The notes: generated from the letters alone by a model not told the origin. 64,000 nucleotides of DNA from Agrobacterium sp. AGB01 (GCF_014851585.1 NZ_JACVAB010000008.1:186001-250000); one strand, 5' to 3'. Positions 24,458-32,831 are shown, counted from the stretch's first letter. Made by a program: numbers and translations.

Positions 24458-26589
24458 GCCACAGCCCTCCGAACGACAAGGTGATCGCAGTTGGCGGCAA
24501 TGATGGCTTGCGCCACCGGCGGGCTGACACTGTTGCCAACGCAGGACACCTGCACTGATTTTGGAAACGCCATGAACGATTGCGTGTCAGCCTCTGAAAC
24601 CCACACGCCATCAATGATGTAATCACCCGGGAAACCCTGCGCATTGTAGAGCTCGCGGGGCGTCAGCATGCGCATGCCGATATCGACGATGACAAACGTG
24701 TTCCCATCGACTTCGAGCGTCACAAATTCGCGTTCATCCCAAAAGCCTTGGTCGCGCATGAAGTCGGCAACCTGGCGCGCCCTGCCCGCCTGCTCGTCCT
24801 TGAACGGTGGAACAGCAAGCGAGGCCTCTACATGGCCGTGACGGTCTTTCGTGGTGACCGTCCGCATCGGTTGATCCTCTTCGCCACCATCACCCGTGCC
24901 GTAGTAAGCCTGTAGGAATGGGGTCACCAGCTGAGACTTGCCCGCACCATCTGCCATGACAGTTGCTGAAGGCTGGTCGACGGGGTGGCCTGTTGAGGTG
25001 CCGAACTGGCGCGCCACGAACGCTGACACAACAGATTGATGCGAGCCAGTCTGAGTGATTGTCGACAGTGGTTGTTCCACCGATCGGCCGGGATTGAGGC
25101 CGCCAGCGCGTCGGCTGTCATTGTTATGCTGCGCGACGAACGCGACGGCAGCCGCGTGTTTTACGCCACCGGCGACGATTGTGCCGAGAGGCTTTTCAAT
25201 ATCCAGGCACCGCGCAGCCTGTCCTTCGCGTTCACCGTAACCGGTCTGCACAAGCGTCGGAATAATCACGCTGTTCTGGTCTTTCAGTCTGGCCGTTATC
25301 GTGTGGTGTGGAGCATCAACCGGACGGTTTGAACCGCCATGCTGGGCAGCACTCAAAACAGGCGCGATGATGCCGATTGGCGCAGCACCGCCAGGGCGCT
25401 TAATATAGCTGTTTGCAGTGACGGTGGGCACTGGTGTCCGCATATCGCTGCCCGTGGCACCACTATTGAAGCGTATGACCGAAGGCGCGATCAGTGCGTG
25501 ACGGTTCTCACAGGGAATAACGCGGACCGGCTGATCAAGCGGTGCGGCACGGTCGAGGCCACCTTCACCGGGTCCATAGAAGGCAGAGAGGTGTGGCGAG
25601 ACAACTGCCTTTTCACCTCGATTGGCGCCGGTCACAGTTTTGAACGGCTCCGCGAGATCCTCAACCCGGCCACCATGCGTCAGGTTCACAAGAAACGCCC
25701 GTTCGACATCGAGAACATAACGTTTCATCCCACGCGCAACCCGCGCCATGGTGTTGTCAGCAAGTGGCCTGATAGCCTTGAGGCCATGTTTGCTAAGCAC
25801 TTCCGCTGACGTGTCGAAGATAGACGGGCACGGTACCGACCAGTCAATGCACTCGGCCGCGGTGCGCCAAGGCAACTTGCGACCGGCTATTACATCGGCG
25901 TCATCTGGTCGACCATGTGTCGGCTCTGGCCAGACGATTGGCTTTCCGTCAAAACGAATGATCACGAACAGGCGTTTGCGGATCGTCGGCGCACCGTAGT
26001 CGCAGGCGCGCAATTCGCGTTTCTCCAGTTTACCGCCGAGTTTACGGAGTTTTTTGCACCACTGCTGGAATGTCTCACCCTTGCGATCAGGATCTGGCAT
26101 CATGCCTTTGTCGGTTTCGATCAGTGGCCCCCAGGTCGAGAACTCTTCGACATTTTCCATGGCGATGACATCGATCCTGCCGCCGCTGCTCTGAATACGC
26201 TCGACCCAGAATGGGATGATGTGCGCCAGATCGCGAATGTTTCGCTCTACAGGCTTGCCGCCCTTGGCCTTGGAGAAATGTTTGCAATCGGGCGAGAACC
26301 AGGCAAGGCCAATATGCTGGCCGGCGACGTAATCCAGCGGGTCAACGCAATAGATGTTTTCGGACAAATGCACGGTTTCCGGGTGGTTTGCCGCATGCAG
26401 CGCCAACGCCTGAGGATTGTGGTTGATCGCGAGATCTGGAGAGCGGCCGAGCGCCAGCTCAATTCCGGTCGAGGCACCGCCACCACCGGCGAAGCTGTCG
26501 ATAATCAGCGGCAAGCCATGGTTCCAGCGATTGTGTGTCGCAGGTATGTGCATCGGCGCCAAATGATTGAGAAGTGTTTCAGCGTACAT
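24454..26589 (-). CDS. DNA (cytosine-5) methyltransferase with repeated recognition region
   Basis: A 711-residue C5 methyltransferase. Motif I is DSFAGGGGAS (31-40), the catalytic motif IV is SPDCKHFSKAKGG (C102, PDC in place of PC), motif VI is ENV (145-147) and the C-terminal motifs IX/X are around 640-697 (ELYNAQGFP; VGNSVSPPVAQAI). Residues 300-580 hold eight imperfect repeats with a P-x-x-T-I/V anchor. ATG 26589 overlaps the upstream stop by 11 nt and avoids the longer frame from 26655, which would overlap the upstream gene by 77 nt. It probably protects phage DNA from restriction. Confidence 0.93.
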   Translation of the reverse strand: MYAETLLNHLAPMHIPATHNRWNHGLPLIIDSFAGGGGASTGIELALGRSPDLAINHNPQALALHAANHPETVHLSENIYCVDPLDYVAGQHIGLAWFSPDCKHFSKAKGGKPVERNIRDLAHIIPFWVERIQSSGGRIDVIAMENVEEFSTWGPLIETDKGMMPDPDRKGETFQQWCKKLRKLGGKLEKRELRACDYGAPTIRKRLFVIIRFDGKPIVWPEPTHGRPDDADVIAGRKLPWRTAAECIDWSVPCPSIFDTSAEVLSKHGLKAIRPLADNTMARVARGMKRYVLDVERAFLVNLTHGGRVEDLAEPFKTVTGANRGEKAVVSPHLSAFYGPGEGGLDRAAPLDQPVRVIPCENRHALIAPSVIRFNSGATGSDMRTPVPTVTANSYIKRPGGAAPIGIIAPVLSAAQHGGSNRPVDAPHHTITARLKDQNSVIIPTLVQTGYGEREGQAARCLDIEKPLGTIVAGGVKHAAAVAFVAQHNNDSRRAGGLNPGRSVEQPLSTITQTGSHQSVVSAFVARQFGTSTGHPVDQPSATVMADGAGKSQLVTPFLQAYYGTGDGGEEDQPMRTVTTKDRHGHVEASLAVPPFKDEQAGRARQVADFMRDQGFWDEREFVTLEVDGNTFVIVDIGMRMLTPRELYNAQGFPGDYIIDGVWVSEADTQSFMAFPKSVQVSCVGNSVSPPVAQAIIAANCDHLVVRRAVA

Positions 26590-26902
26590 CAAGCAGCTCC
26601 GGTTTTGAGAGTTCGTCGAGTTCTGTCTGGCTGGCCACGCGTACGCGGCCATCAAGCATCAGCGCATCCAGCGCCAGGCTCAGTTCACGTCCTGCAGCCG
26701 TGGCAAACCACTGCTCGCGGTCAGCGGCGATAAAAGGAGTTCCGGGCGTCCAGCCCCGTAACTGCAGGGCTTTGGTGACCGATCGGATTTCACCAACCCT
26801 GCTGATGTGAACCCCGAACGCATCAAGGGTTTTGCGGCACTGGAACAGTGTCGGCGCAATCACCAGCAGGATTTTGTTGCGCGTGCGGGTGCGAGCGAGC
26901 AT
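26579..26902 (-). CDS. Small uncharacterised protein of the replication operon
   Basis: A 107-residue protein. ATG 26902 overlaps the upstream stop (TGATG). The sequence is basic at the N-terminus (MLARTRTRNKILLVIAPT) and the middle has VGEIRSVTKALQLRGWTPGTP, suggesting a small mixed alpha/beta domain; the second half (REQWFATAAGRELSLALDAL) is helical. No family recognised. Its position between an HTH protein and the methyltransferase suggests an accessory role in modification or regulation. Confidence 0.65.
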   Translation of the reverse strand: MLARTRTRNKILLVIAPTLFQCRKTLDAFGVHISRVGEIRSVTKALQLRGWTPGTPFIAADREQWFATAAGRELSLALDALMLDGRVRVASQTELDELSKPELLDVR

Positions 26903-27486
26903 CAACCATCCTCACCGTCGCAAGCGCCATTAATGGAGGCCCGAACAACAAGGGCACGGCCCAGTTCTGTCAGTCCCCATGCAAAGGTGTAGCCTCGTTT
27001 CGCTTTTGCTCTGGCAATCAGGCCGCGGCCATAGAGATTGCCGACGATCCGCCCGCCGGTACCCTTCACCAGATCTGCCCTGCTCTCCAGCTCGCCCATG
27101 TCATAAAAATGCAAGGTGCCTTCCCTTGGAAGCATGCGCAGGAAACGCAAAGCGTTAGCGCCGATCCCCTCAGAGGCTTCCTTGACCTTTGCATCTTCTG
27201 GTGACGCCGGTAGCATTGCGTCGGAAACCGGGGTTAGAAGGCTCTGCATGTCAAAGGCATGGCGTTTTGCCATCACATCGCGAACGGTGGTTTCCAGCAG
27301 ACCGCACAAACGGGCCAGCTTGCGAACCGAATAACCAGCCTCATGTGCCAGAAGGCAAAGTTCCGTCTGCTGATGCGGCATCATGGCCGCGAAACTCTGC
27401 GGAGTGAGCGCAAACTCTGCCCGCGCACTTTTGCCTGGCAAGTTCGATGGCACCATGAATGTTTTGAAAACTGCAATCTCGGTCAC
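26902..27486 (-). CDS. Helix-turn-helix DNA-binding protein
   Basis: A 194-residue protein with a GTG start that overlaps the upstream stop (GTGA). Residues about 36-75 hold a helix-turn-helix (LCLLAHEAGYSVRKLARLCG and LETTVRDVMAKRHAF). The C-terminal 80 residues look like a second winged domain (LRFLRMLPREGTLHFYDM then RIVGNLYGRGLIARAKAKRG and WGLTELGRALV). It may regulate the operon or act in replication. Exact family not recognised. Confidence 0.7.
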   Translation of the reverse strand: MTEIAVFKTFMVPSNLPGKSARAEFALTPQSFAAMMPHQQTELCLLAHEAGYSVRKLARLCGLLETTVRDVMAKRHAFDMQSLLTPVSDAMLPASPEDAKVKEASEGIGANALRFLRMLPREGTLHFYDMGELESRADLVKGTGGRIVGNLYGRGLIARAKAKRGYTFAWGLTELGRALVVRASINGACDGEDG

Positions 27487-27845
27487 GCCGCCGCTCCTTG
27501 TCGTGTATTTTCGGCGGCCAGAGCGTCGGCGATCAATTTCGCATCCGACGCGTCGCGAGCCCGCATCCAGTCATTCAGTTTTTCGAGGTGCTTTTCCCGA
27601 TCGGTATCGATCCCCCCGCGCAGTTTGCGTTCCTGCCAGACGGTTTCGACAAATGACGGCTTGCGCATGTCGACCGGGAAAAAGAGCCCGAGGGCAGCCA
27701 CGCCAGATGGAAGGCGTTCAACCTCAAAAGGATCGGTAGTCACCTTCATCCAGGCAGGAAGGCTTGCAACGCGGCAACCCAGCAGCGTCATTGCCGCTTC
27801 GTGTGCATTGTCGGTGACCACATAAAGGCGAATGGCGCTGCTCAC
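27483..27845 (-). CDS. Uncharacterised protein coupled to the helicase-methyltransferase gene
   Basis: A 120-residue protein. GTG 27845 is chosen as the start because it overlaps the upstream stop (GTGA); a longer frame from 27917 would overlap the upstream gene by 76 nt. The N-terminus has a beta-strand rich segment (IRLYVVTDNAHEAAMTLLG) and the C-terminus a helical segment with LEKLNDWMRARDASDAKLIA. Family not recognised. It may be a subunit of the modification machinery, based only on position. Confidence 0.6.
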   Translation of the reverse strand: MSSAIRLYVVTDNAHEAAMTLLGCRVASLPAWMKVTTDPFEVERLPSGVAALGLFFPVDMRKPSFVETVWQERKLRGGIDTDREKHLEKLNDWMRARDASDAKLIADALAAENTRQGAAA

Positions 27846-30451
27846 TCTGCAGCCTCCATCAGATCGAAAAGACTTGGCATGGACATCTGCCGCGCCATGG
27901 CTTCGACATACTTGCAACCATCCAGAAAATAGCCGGGGTTGAGTTCGACTGCGACGCCCTTGCGCGCAAATTTTATCGCGCGATACGGTACCGTCATCAG
28001 TCCGCCAAACGGGTCAAAGACGGTGTCACCCGGTTCACTATATTGGGCGATGGCTCGATCAACGATATCGAACTGCAACGGGCAAAGGTGCATTTCCTTG
28101 CCGGCAGCCGCCTGAAGTGTGTTCATGGAAAGCATGCGCGTGATATCGGTCCAGATATCATCGCTGACGGAGTGCGGTGGCAGCAGCATGAATGTAGAGG
28201 GCAGCATGCCCCGCTCTTCAAGATGCTCCGCAATCTTCACATGGTGTTCGAAGTTGTAGATATTCTCGAGCGAGTGGCGTTTCCAGAGTTTGAAAATCTG
28301 GTGATGTTCGAGGCCAGCCATCTCTTCTGTTGCCAGCAAACGATCGCCCGAACTGCGCGTGTAACCATGGGCATCCAACTGCCAACGGGCGCGGCTATAT
28401 CCATCTTCGTTTTCCCAGTGCCCCTGCTTCCATTCGCGCTTGGATTTGCGGACGGGATCATCCGCATAACCATTCGAGTTGTCAGAGGGAGATTTGCGGA
28501 AAATCAAGAGATATTCCGGCAGACCATTGCCCATGCGGCTACCGTCTTTGCACTGTTCCGACCAACCGAGCCGGTATGTCTGATTGTTTTCGCGAACAAC
28601 ATCCGTGCCGATGGTCTTGCGGGAAAGGAACGCAAAGCCGTGTCTCTTGAACCGGGCAACGCAGTCATCCGAGAATGGGTAGACAGACTGGAAGCCGAGT
28701 CCGGTCATGCCACCTGGCACGATCCGGTCTTTCACGTGGATTGCAGCAACACGACCAGGTGCCAGCACCCGGAGCAATTGAGGAATGAGGAAATCCATCT
28801 GCTGCCAGAAATGGTCGTTGTCTTCGGTGTGACCAAAGTCAGCGTAGTTCGGCGAATATTCATACTGCGTCGAAAACGGTATCGACGTGACGATCAAATC
28901 GACGCTGTTATCCGCCATGCGCTGGCACTCAAGGACACAATCACTATTGACGAGGCGGTAGCCATCACCCTCAACCTCGATCCTTTCAACGCCCATTGCG
29001 CGCGTCAGGCTTTCAGCCATCGCAGCAGTCGAAAGGCCATACTTCCTGATGATTTCGGTCATGATGGACATCTGCTCCTGATGGCGACGCCATTTCGCTT
29101 CGAGATTGTCTCTCACCGGGCGTTCCGCCTCGGTGTAAATGAGATCAACCCGCACCTTGTGCTGCTGCAGAAAGCGCTGAATGCGGTGAATGGCCTGGAT
29201 GAAATCGTTGAACTTGTGGCCAATTCCGAGGAAGATTGCCCACCAGCAATGACGTTGAAAATTACAGCCAGAACCCAGCATGACGGGTTTCGCCGCGATC
29301 TCGCGGATCTTTCCGTGAGAGAAGCCGACGATAGATTTCTCTCTGTCGTCGAGGTCCTGTGAACCATAAACGCTGACGACATCTGGAATTGCCGCCTCAA
29401 TTGCGAGACGCTCCGCCTCAAGATCATGCCAGATGATCCGATGTGCATCAGGATCTTCCGATCGCAATTCCAACATCTTGGAAACGCGGATCGGCAGACT
29501 TTCACGCTTTTCACGCGCCGTATCCGAGAGCGAAGCGGCCGCATTGCGCAGTAGCCGCCCCTGCCCGTTCTTCTCTGCGCCAGCGGACGAATGGTCGGCG
29601 GGCAGTTCGTGCCACCTGACTTCTATTTCAGGCAGATCGTAGCCATCATCCGAGCATCCAAGATCGGAGGGCTTTTGCACGAACAAGCCCCAGCTAGCCA
29701 CCCACAGCCAGAATTCCTCTTCCTTGTGGGGATGGATGGTCAGGGTGTCTGCTTTTTCCGAGTTGCGCTTGAAGAAGCGCGTTTTCGCCTGCCCAATGTC
29801 CATCACTTCGAGGAAAGCCGAATAGGCCAGCATCTCGATATACTGATTGGGAGATGGTGTGGCGGTGGCGAGAAACTTGAACCTGATGCCGTCAAACAAA
29901 CGCATGAACTCGCGGAATGTCTTGGTGCCACCAAATCCACGAAGGCAGGCCGCTTCATCGAGCGATGCGGCATCGAAGGCGCGAGGATCTATTTTTCCGT
30001 CACGAACAGTTTCGTAGTTGGTCATGTAAAGGCCGGTGTCACCAGCCTCGGAGACTGAACGTATGAAAGCGAGAGACGGAAACCGGTCTGGACGCAACGC
30101 CTGCCAAACCTTGAGATCTGCGCGCTGTTCGTCAGAAATGCGCGGATGTTCGCCTGACGCCAACAACTCGCAATCCTGGCGAAACTCCTGACGCACACCA
30201 AGCGGCAACACCAGCAGCCCGCGGCCACCAAACCGTGAAATCACGATACGGAGGATTTCGATCTGGATGACGCTCTTGCCGAGCCCGAAGGCAGCAAAGA
30301 TCGCTCGGCGACCACCGCGACACGCCCAAATGACGATAAGTTTCTGGTGCGGCTGCAGGATAGGATTTATTTCATCGAGTAAAACTTCAAACCCGCCCTC
30401 AGGAGCAATGGCAACTTTGGCCGACAAGAACTGTTTGTAATCGTGGAGCAT
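27842..30451 (-). CDS. Helicase-DNA methyltransferase fusion protein
   Basis: An 869-residue protein. Residues 1-470 are an SF2-like helicase: Walker A-like AAFGLGKSV (53-61), DEAA (166-169), ATATPSPN (196-203, motif III position) and QAIHRIQRFLQ (420-430, motif VI position). Residues about 490-860 are an amino-methyltransferase: TSIPFSTQYEYSP (523-535) at the place of the TSPPY/DPPY catalytic motif, and DPFGGLMTVPYRAI with VAVELN near the end, the SAM-binding motif. Thus the order is helicase then methylase. It might translocate and modify DNA. ATG 30451 overlaps the upstream stop (TGATG). Confidence 0.85.
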   Translation of the reverse strand: MLHDYKQFLSAKVAIAPEGGFEVLLDEINPILQPHQKLIVIWACRGGRRAIFAAFGLGKSVIQIEILRIVISRFGGRGLLVLPLGVRQEFRQDCELLASGEHPRISDEQRADLKVWQALRPDRFPSLAFIRSVSEAGDTGLYMTNYETVRDGKIDPRAFDAASLDEAACLRGFGGTKTFREFMRLFDGIRFKFLATATPSPNQYIEMLAYSAFLEVMDIGQAKTRFFKRNSEKADTLTIHPHKEEEFWLWVASWGLFVQKPSDLGCSDDGYDLPEIEVRWHELPADHSSAGAEKNGQGRLLRNAAASLSDTAREKRESLPIRVSKMLELRSEDPDAHRIIWHDLEAERLAIEAAIPDVVSVYGSQDLDDREKSIVGFSHGKIREIAAKPVMLGSGCNFQRHCWWAIFLGIGHKFNDFIQAIHRIQRFLQQHKVRVDLIYTEAERPVRDNLEAKWRRHQEQMSIMTEIIRKYGLSTAAMAESLTRAMGVERIEVEGDGYRLVNSDCVLECQRMADNSVDLIVTSIPFSTQYEYSPNYADFGHTEDNDHFWQQMDFLIPQLLRVLAPGRVAAIHVKDRIVPGGMTGLGFQSVYPFSDDCVARFKRHGFAFLSRKTIGTDVVRENNQTYRLGWSEQCKDGSRMGNGLPEYLLIFRKSPSDNSNGYADDPVRKSKREWKQGHWENEDGYSRARWQLDAHGYTRSSGDRLLATEEMAGLEHHQIFKLWKRHSLENIYNFEHHVKIAEHLEERGMLPSTFMLLPPHSVSDDIWTDITRMLSMNTLQAAAGKEMHLCPLQFDIVDRAIAQYSEPGDTVFDPFGGLMTVPYRAIKFARKGVAVELNPGYFLDGCKYVEAMARQMSMPSLFDLMEAAE

Positions 30452-31086
30452 CAGTTCTGCCCCCCAGCATTCAGTGTCACGTCAACAATTGCTTGCATGC
30501 ACGACGCTGGGTCTGCCCCATCCTTAAAGCGCTTGATCTGGCGACGAACCTCAACCAACTGCTGCTTGCGGCTCTCGCCACGCTTCTGACGGACGCGATC
30601 ACGGTCTGCTCTCGTTTGAAACTTGACAGCCTTCTTTCTCGGAGGCCCAAAACTCTCAAAGAAATAAACACCCTCGCGGCTGCTGCGACCCGCATCAACC
30701 TTCAGGCCACCACAACGGCCGATCAGAGAGAGCATAGGATAATTGCCCGGCAAAGTGCCTAGCCCGTAACGAAGATATCCGTCTGCCTTCGCCTGCTGAC
30801 GGATACCCTCTATCAATCTGGTTGCGATACCACGTCGACGGAAGTCGGGCGCGACATACAAGAAGTCGATCCAGATCAGACCAGGTTCAGGAGAATAGAA
30901 AATCGCGATCCCGGCATTGATATAGCCGTCATCCGTTGCATAACGGATCATAGCCCAGTGCTCAGTGCCATCAAGAGCTTTGCGGTCTACAGGAATGGCA
31001 CCTTCCAGCTTGGCGGCGCCCATCGCAAGATCAGCGTAACTTTTCACCCAAGGGCTATCGTAGATGATACCAAAATGCATGGTCAT
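30451..31086 (-). CDS. GNAT-fold acetyltransferase-like protein
   Basis: A 211-residue protein. The GNAT core is at residues about 70-130: IWIDFLYVAPDFRRRGIATR holds motif A with the acetyl-CoA loop (RRRGIA), followed by a helix and LIGRCGGLKV. A basic C-terminal region (residues about 150-195, rich in Lys and Arg) is not part of the GNAT core and may bind nucleic acid. ATG 31086 overlaps the upstream stop (ATGA). In a modification operon, acetylation of a base or a host protein is conceivable; the substrate is unknown. Confidence 0.75.
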   Translation of the reverse strand: MTMHFGIIYDSPWVKSYADLAMGAAKLEGAIPVDRKALDGTEHWAMIRYATDDGYINAGIAIFYSPEPGLIWIDFLYVAPDFRRRGIATRLIEGIRQQAKADGYLRYGLGTLPGNYPMLSLIGRCGGLKVDAGRSSREGVYFFESFGPPRKKAVKFQTRADRDRVRQKRGESRKQQLVEVRRQIKRFKDGADPASCMQAIVDVTLNAGGQN

Positions 31087-31577
31087 TCTCCCTTCACGAG
31101 CTTGAGGCCGACATGCTCGCCGCCACGCGAGGCAACGATCGCCAGCGACTGACGGAAACGGGAATTGATCTGATCTATGTCAGACGATAGGCCCATCAAT
31201 TGACGGGCTTCAGCCACCGAAATGAACCCATCAGCAGCTGCGTCGGCGCTGCGGGACAGAAGTTCACCGAGTTTTTTCACCAAGTCGGCTTTGGCTCGCT
31301 GAACACAAATGTCAGCTTCGCGATCAGCATCGGGATCTGACAAACGACGGCCGCTGAGTTCCGCCATGGCGTTGGTCACGACCGGGACACCACAATCCGC
31401 CTCTAGCGCATACACCACCGATACAGACATCAGCTCAGTATCGGCCGTGTTGTTGAAACGCCCGATCTGACTTTTCGACATCGACGAAATTTGAGCGGCG
31501 CGTTCTATACCACCGACCAGTTTGATCAGGTCGCGCTGGGCAGATTTCACGCGATGAAACCAAGCATCTGAAGACAT
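31083..31577 (-). CDS. CII-like regulatory protein, first gene of the replication operon
   Basis: A 164-residue protein heading the minus-strand operon. The N-terminal half looks like a helix-turn-helix of phage CII/regulatory type (LIKLVGGIERAAQISSMSKS and QIGRFNNTADTELMSVSVVY). The C-terminal half is helical (RAKADLVKKLGELLSRSADAAA; INSRFRQSLAI). Two TTCCC-N5-GGGAA palindromes lie 10-54 bases upstream of its start and may be its own operator. In CII-type systems such proteins activate or repress the early promoters; the assignment is by pattern. Confidence 0.65.
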   Translation of the reverse strand: MSSDAWFHRVKSAQRDLIKLVGGIERAAQISSMSKSQIGRFNNTADTELMSVSVVYALEADCGVPVVTNAMAELSGRRLSDPDADREADICVQRAKADLVKKLGELLSRSADAAADGFISVAEARQLMGLSSDIDQINSRFRQSLAIVASRGGEHVGLKLVKGE

Positions 31578-31586
31578 GACAAAGCC

Positions 31587-31630
31587 TTTCCCGCGCTGGG
31601 AAAAATCCCCGCGTTTTCCCGTGGTGGGAA
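31587..31630. promoter_or_regulatory. Two TTCCC-N5-GGGAA palindromes upstream of the CII-like gene
   Basis: TTTCCCGCGCTGGGAAA (31587-31603) and TTCCCGTGGTGGGAA (31616-31630) are inverted repeats with the same arms and the same 5-bp spacer, centres 28 bp apart. They lie just upstream of ATG 31577 and do not resemble the GCGTA operators of the switch, so a second regulator is likely. Confidence 0.7.
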
Positions 31631-31665
31631 TGAAATCAAAATGTGAAGTTCAGTCCGTCACCACA

Positions 31666-31806
31666 TCACGGAGGATCAGATGACGAAAACGCAGACTGAA
31701 GCGAAACGAGGCGCAGAGACCGGCAAGAACCAGCCCCTGCGCACAACCGGACAACAGGTATGTGGCCCCGCATCCGGAAGGTATAAAAGACGGAAGAAGC
31801 CATCAT
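31666..31806 (-). CDS. Possible tiny coupled frame after cro
   Basis: A 46-codon frame whose ATG at 31806 overlaps the cro-like stop (ATGA). The product is basic and serine-rich with no recognisable domain. Only the overlap supports it; codon composition does not stand out, so it may be chance. Confidence 0.2.
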   Translation of the reverse strand: MMASSVFYTFRMRGHIPVVRLCAGAGSCRSLRLVSLQSAFSSSDPP

Positions 31807-32051
31807 TCGGCTGCCTCCAGAACCGGCTTCGGACGATCAACACCCTCAGGCCAGTCCAGCTTTTCAGGCCAATGATCGGCAAACCATTTCATGGCCTTTT
31901 CAAATCCCATAGTCCCAACGTCGCCACCGTCCCGAATTTGTTGTATTCTCCTCCCGCCGCTAAAAATAAGCGTGGAAACGCGCGCCTCCGATATCGTGGC
32001 GTGCAAGCAATACAGTTCAACGGTTTTGAGCAGTTGTTCGCGCAGGGTCAT
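31803..32051 (-). CDS. Cro-like regulator, divergent to the repressor
   Basis: An 82-residue protein transcribed away from the cI-like gene, the position of cro. The N-terminal half has TLREQLLKTVELYCLHATIS and EARVSTLIFSGGRRIQQI, which fits a small HTH, and the C-terminal half has FEKAMKWFADHWPEKL, a pattern I associate with Cro-type proteins in Rhizobiales phages. The predicted -10 box ends seven bases before ATG 32051, so the mRNA may begin at the start codon itself (leaderless). The operator 32063-32078 sits within its promoter. Confidence 0.75.
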   Translation of the reverse strand: MTLREQLLKTVELYCLHATISEARVSTLIFSGGRRIQQIRDGGDVGTMGFEKAMKWFADHWPEKLDWPEGVDRPKPVLEAAE

Positions 32052-32057
32052 GGCGGC

Positions 32058-32086
32058 AATATGCGTATTAAATTACGCCTAGTCAA
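32058..32086 (-). promoter_or_regulatory. PR-like promoter for cro
   Basis: On the minus strand TTGACT (32086-32081), a 17-bp spacer and CATATT (32063-32058). The spacer almost exactly contains the palindrome GCGTA-N6-TACGC at 32063-32078, so repressor binding would block it. Transcription would start at about 32051. Confidence 0.65.
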
Positions 32087-32134
32087 CGTATTTTATTACC
32101 CTAACACGATTTCAGGATGCGTATTATGATACGC
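32063..32134. promoter_or_regulatory. OR-like operators between cro and cI
   Basis: Full palindromes GCGTATTAAATTACGC (32063-32078) and GCGTATTATGATACGC (32119-32134), plus a degenerate copy at 32086-32101 (ACGTA-N6-TACCC). The first lies in the cro promoter, and the last overlaps a TATTAT box (32122-32127) ahead of cI, suggesting autoregulation. The same sequences recur at 33720-33765. Confidence 0.85.
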
Positions 32135-32137
32135 GCC

Positions 32138-32827
32138 ATGAACAACACATTGATTGAACGCATAAATCAGCGATTGAAAGAGCTGGGTAAAAGTGCCCAG
32201 CGCGTTTCTATTGACGCGACTGGCGCCAAGGATACGGTGCGCAAGATACTTGATGGCACCACAAAGAACCCGCGCGTCGATACGGTTGAAAAGATCGCGA
32301 CTGCTCTTGATACCACGGCTGAATGGTTGATGGGCAAGGAAGACAAATCGGAAGCGACTGTCGTGGCGCAGTCCGAACTGGCGCCAGCTGCAGCCAGCAA
32401 TCCTCAGCAATGGATCATGCCGAACGATATCCCGGTGCGCGGAACCGCGGCGGGCTCACTGCTTCGTGGCGCTTTCCAGTTATCCAGCGATGCAATAGAC
32501 TACGTAAGGAGGCCACCTGCACTTATGGGCGCGAAGGACATTTATGCTCTTTACGTTGAAGGCGTTTCGATGGAACCGCAATACTTTCAGGGCGATTTGA
32601 TTTATGTACACCCGCACAAGCCACCACGCTTTGGTGACGTTGTGGTCATTCAGTGCGGCATTTCCCACGAAGACACAGAAGCATCGATCGGCATCCTGAC
32701 CAAGCGCACGGAACAAGCCATCATTATAACCAAACGAAACCCGGTGAATTCAACGGTCGAGATAAAGCGCGCTAACGTTATAGCGGTCCATAAGGTTTTG
32801 ACGACCAATGAGCTGTTTGGGGTTTAG
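32138..32827 (+). CDS. CI-like repressor (XRE HTH plus S24 peptidase)
   Basis: A 229-residue repressor. The N-terminus is an HTH (LIERINQRLKELGKSAQRVS, ending in DTTAEWLMGKED). The C-terminus is an S24/LexA-type self-cleaving domain: the serine in EGVSMEPQY and the lysine in ILTKRTEQ; an AAG cleavage-like site is at GTAAGS. So it is expected to be inactivated by RecA in DNA damage. ATG 32138 is chosen; the frame is open to 32117, inside the operator. With a TATTAT box ending at 32127, the transcript would begin only about four bases before ATG (nearly leaderless). Confidence 0.92.
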   Translation: MNNTLIERINQRLKELGKSAQRVSIDATGAKDTVRKILDGTTKNPRVDTVEKIATALDTTAEWLMGKEDKSEATVVAQSELAPAAASNPQQWIMPNDIPVRGTAAGSLLRGAFQLSSDAIDYVRRPPALMGAKDIYALYVEGVSMEPQYFQGDLIYVHPHKPPRFGDVVVIQCGISHEDTEASIGILTKRTEQAIIITKRNPVNSTVEIKRANVIAVHKVLTTNELFGV

Positions 32828-32831
32828 CGGA

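Noticed and set aside
28043..29362. Long open frame (439 codons) on the plus strand inside the helicase-methyltransferase gene
   Set aside because: It is antisense to a gene with clear helicase and methylase motifs, has no domain of its own and no ribosome binding site; high GC favours such shadow frames.
31680..32129. 149-codon plus-strand frame with a good Shine-Dalgarno opposite cro
   Set aside because: It runs against the cro-like gene and into the operators, has low-complexity basic sequence, and no domain. The GGAGG ahead is probably chance.
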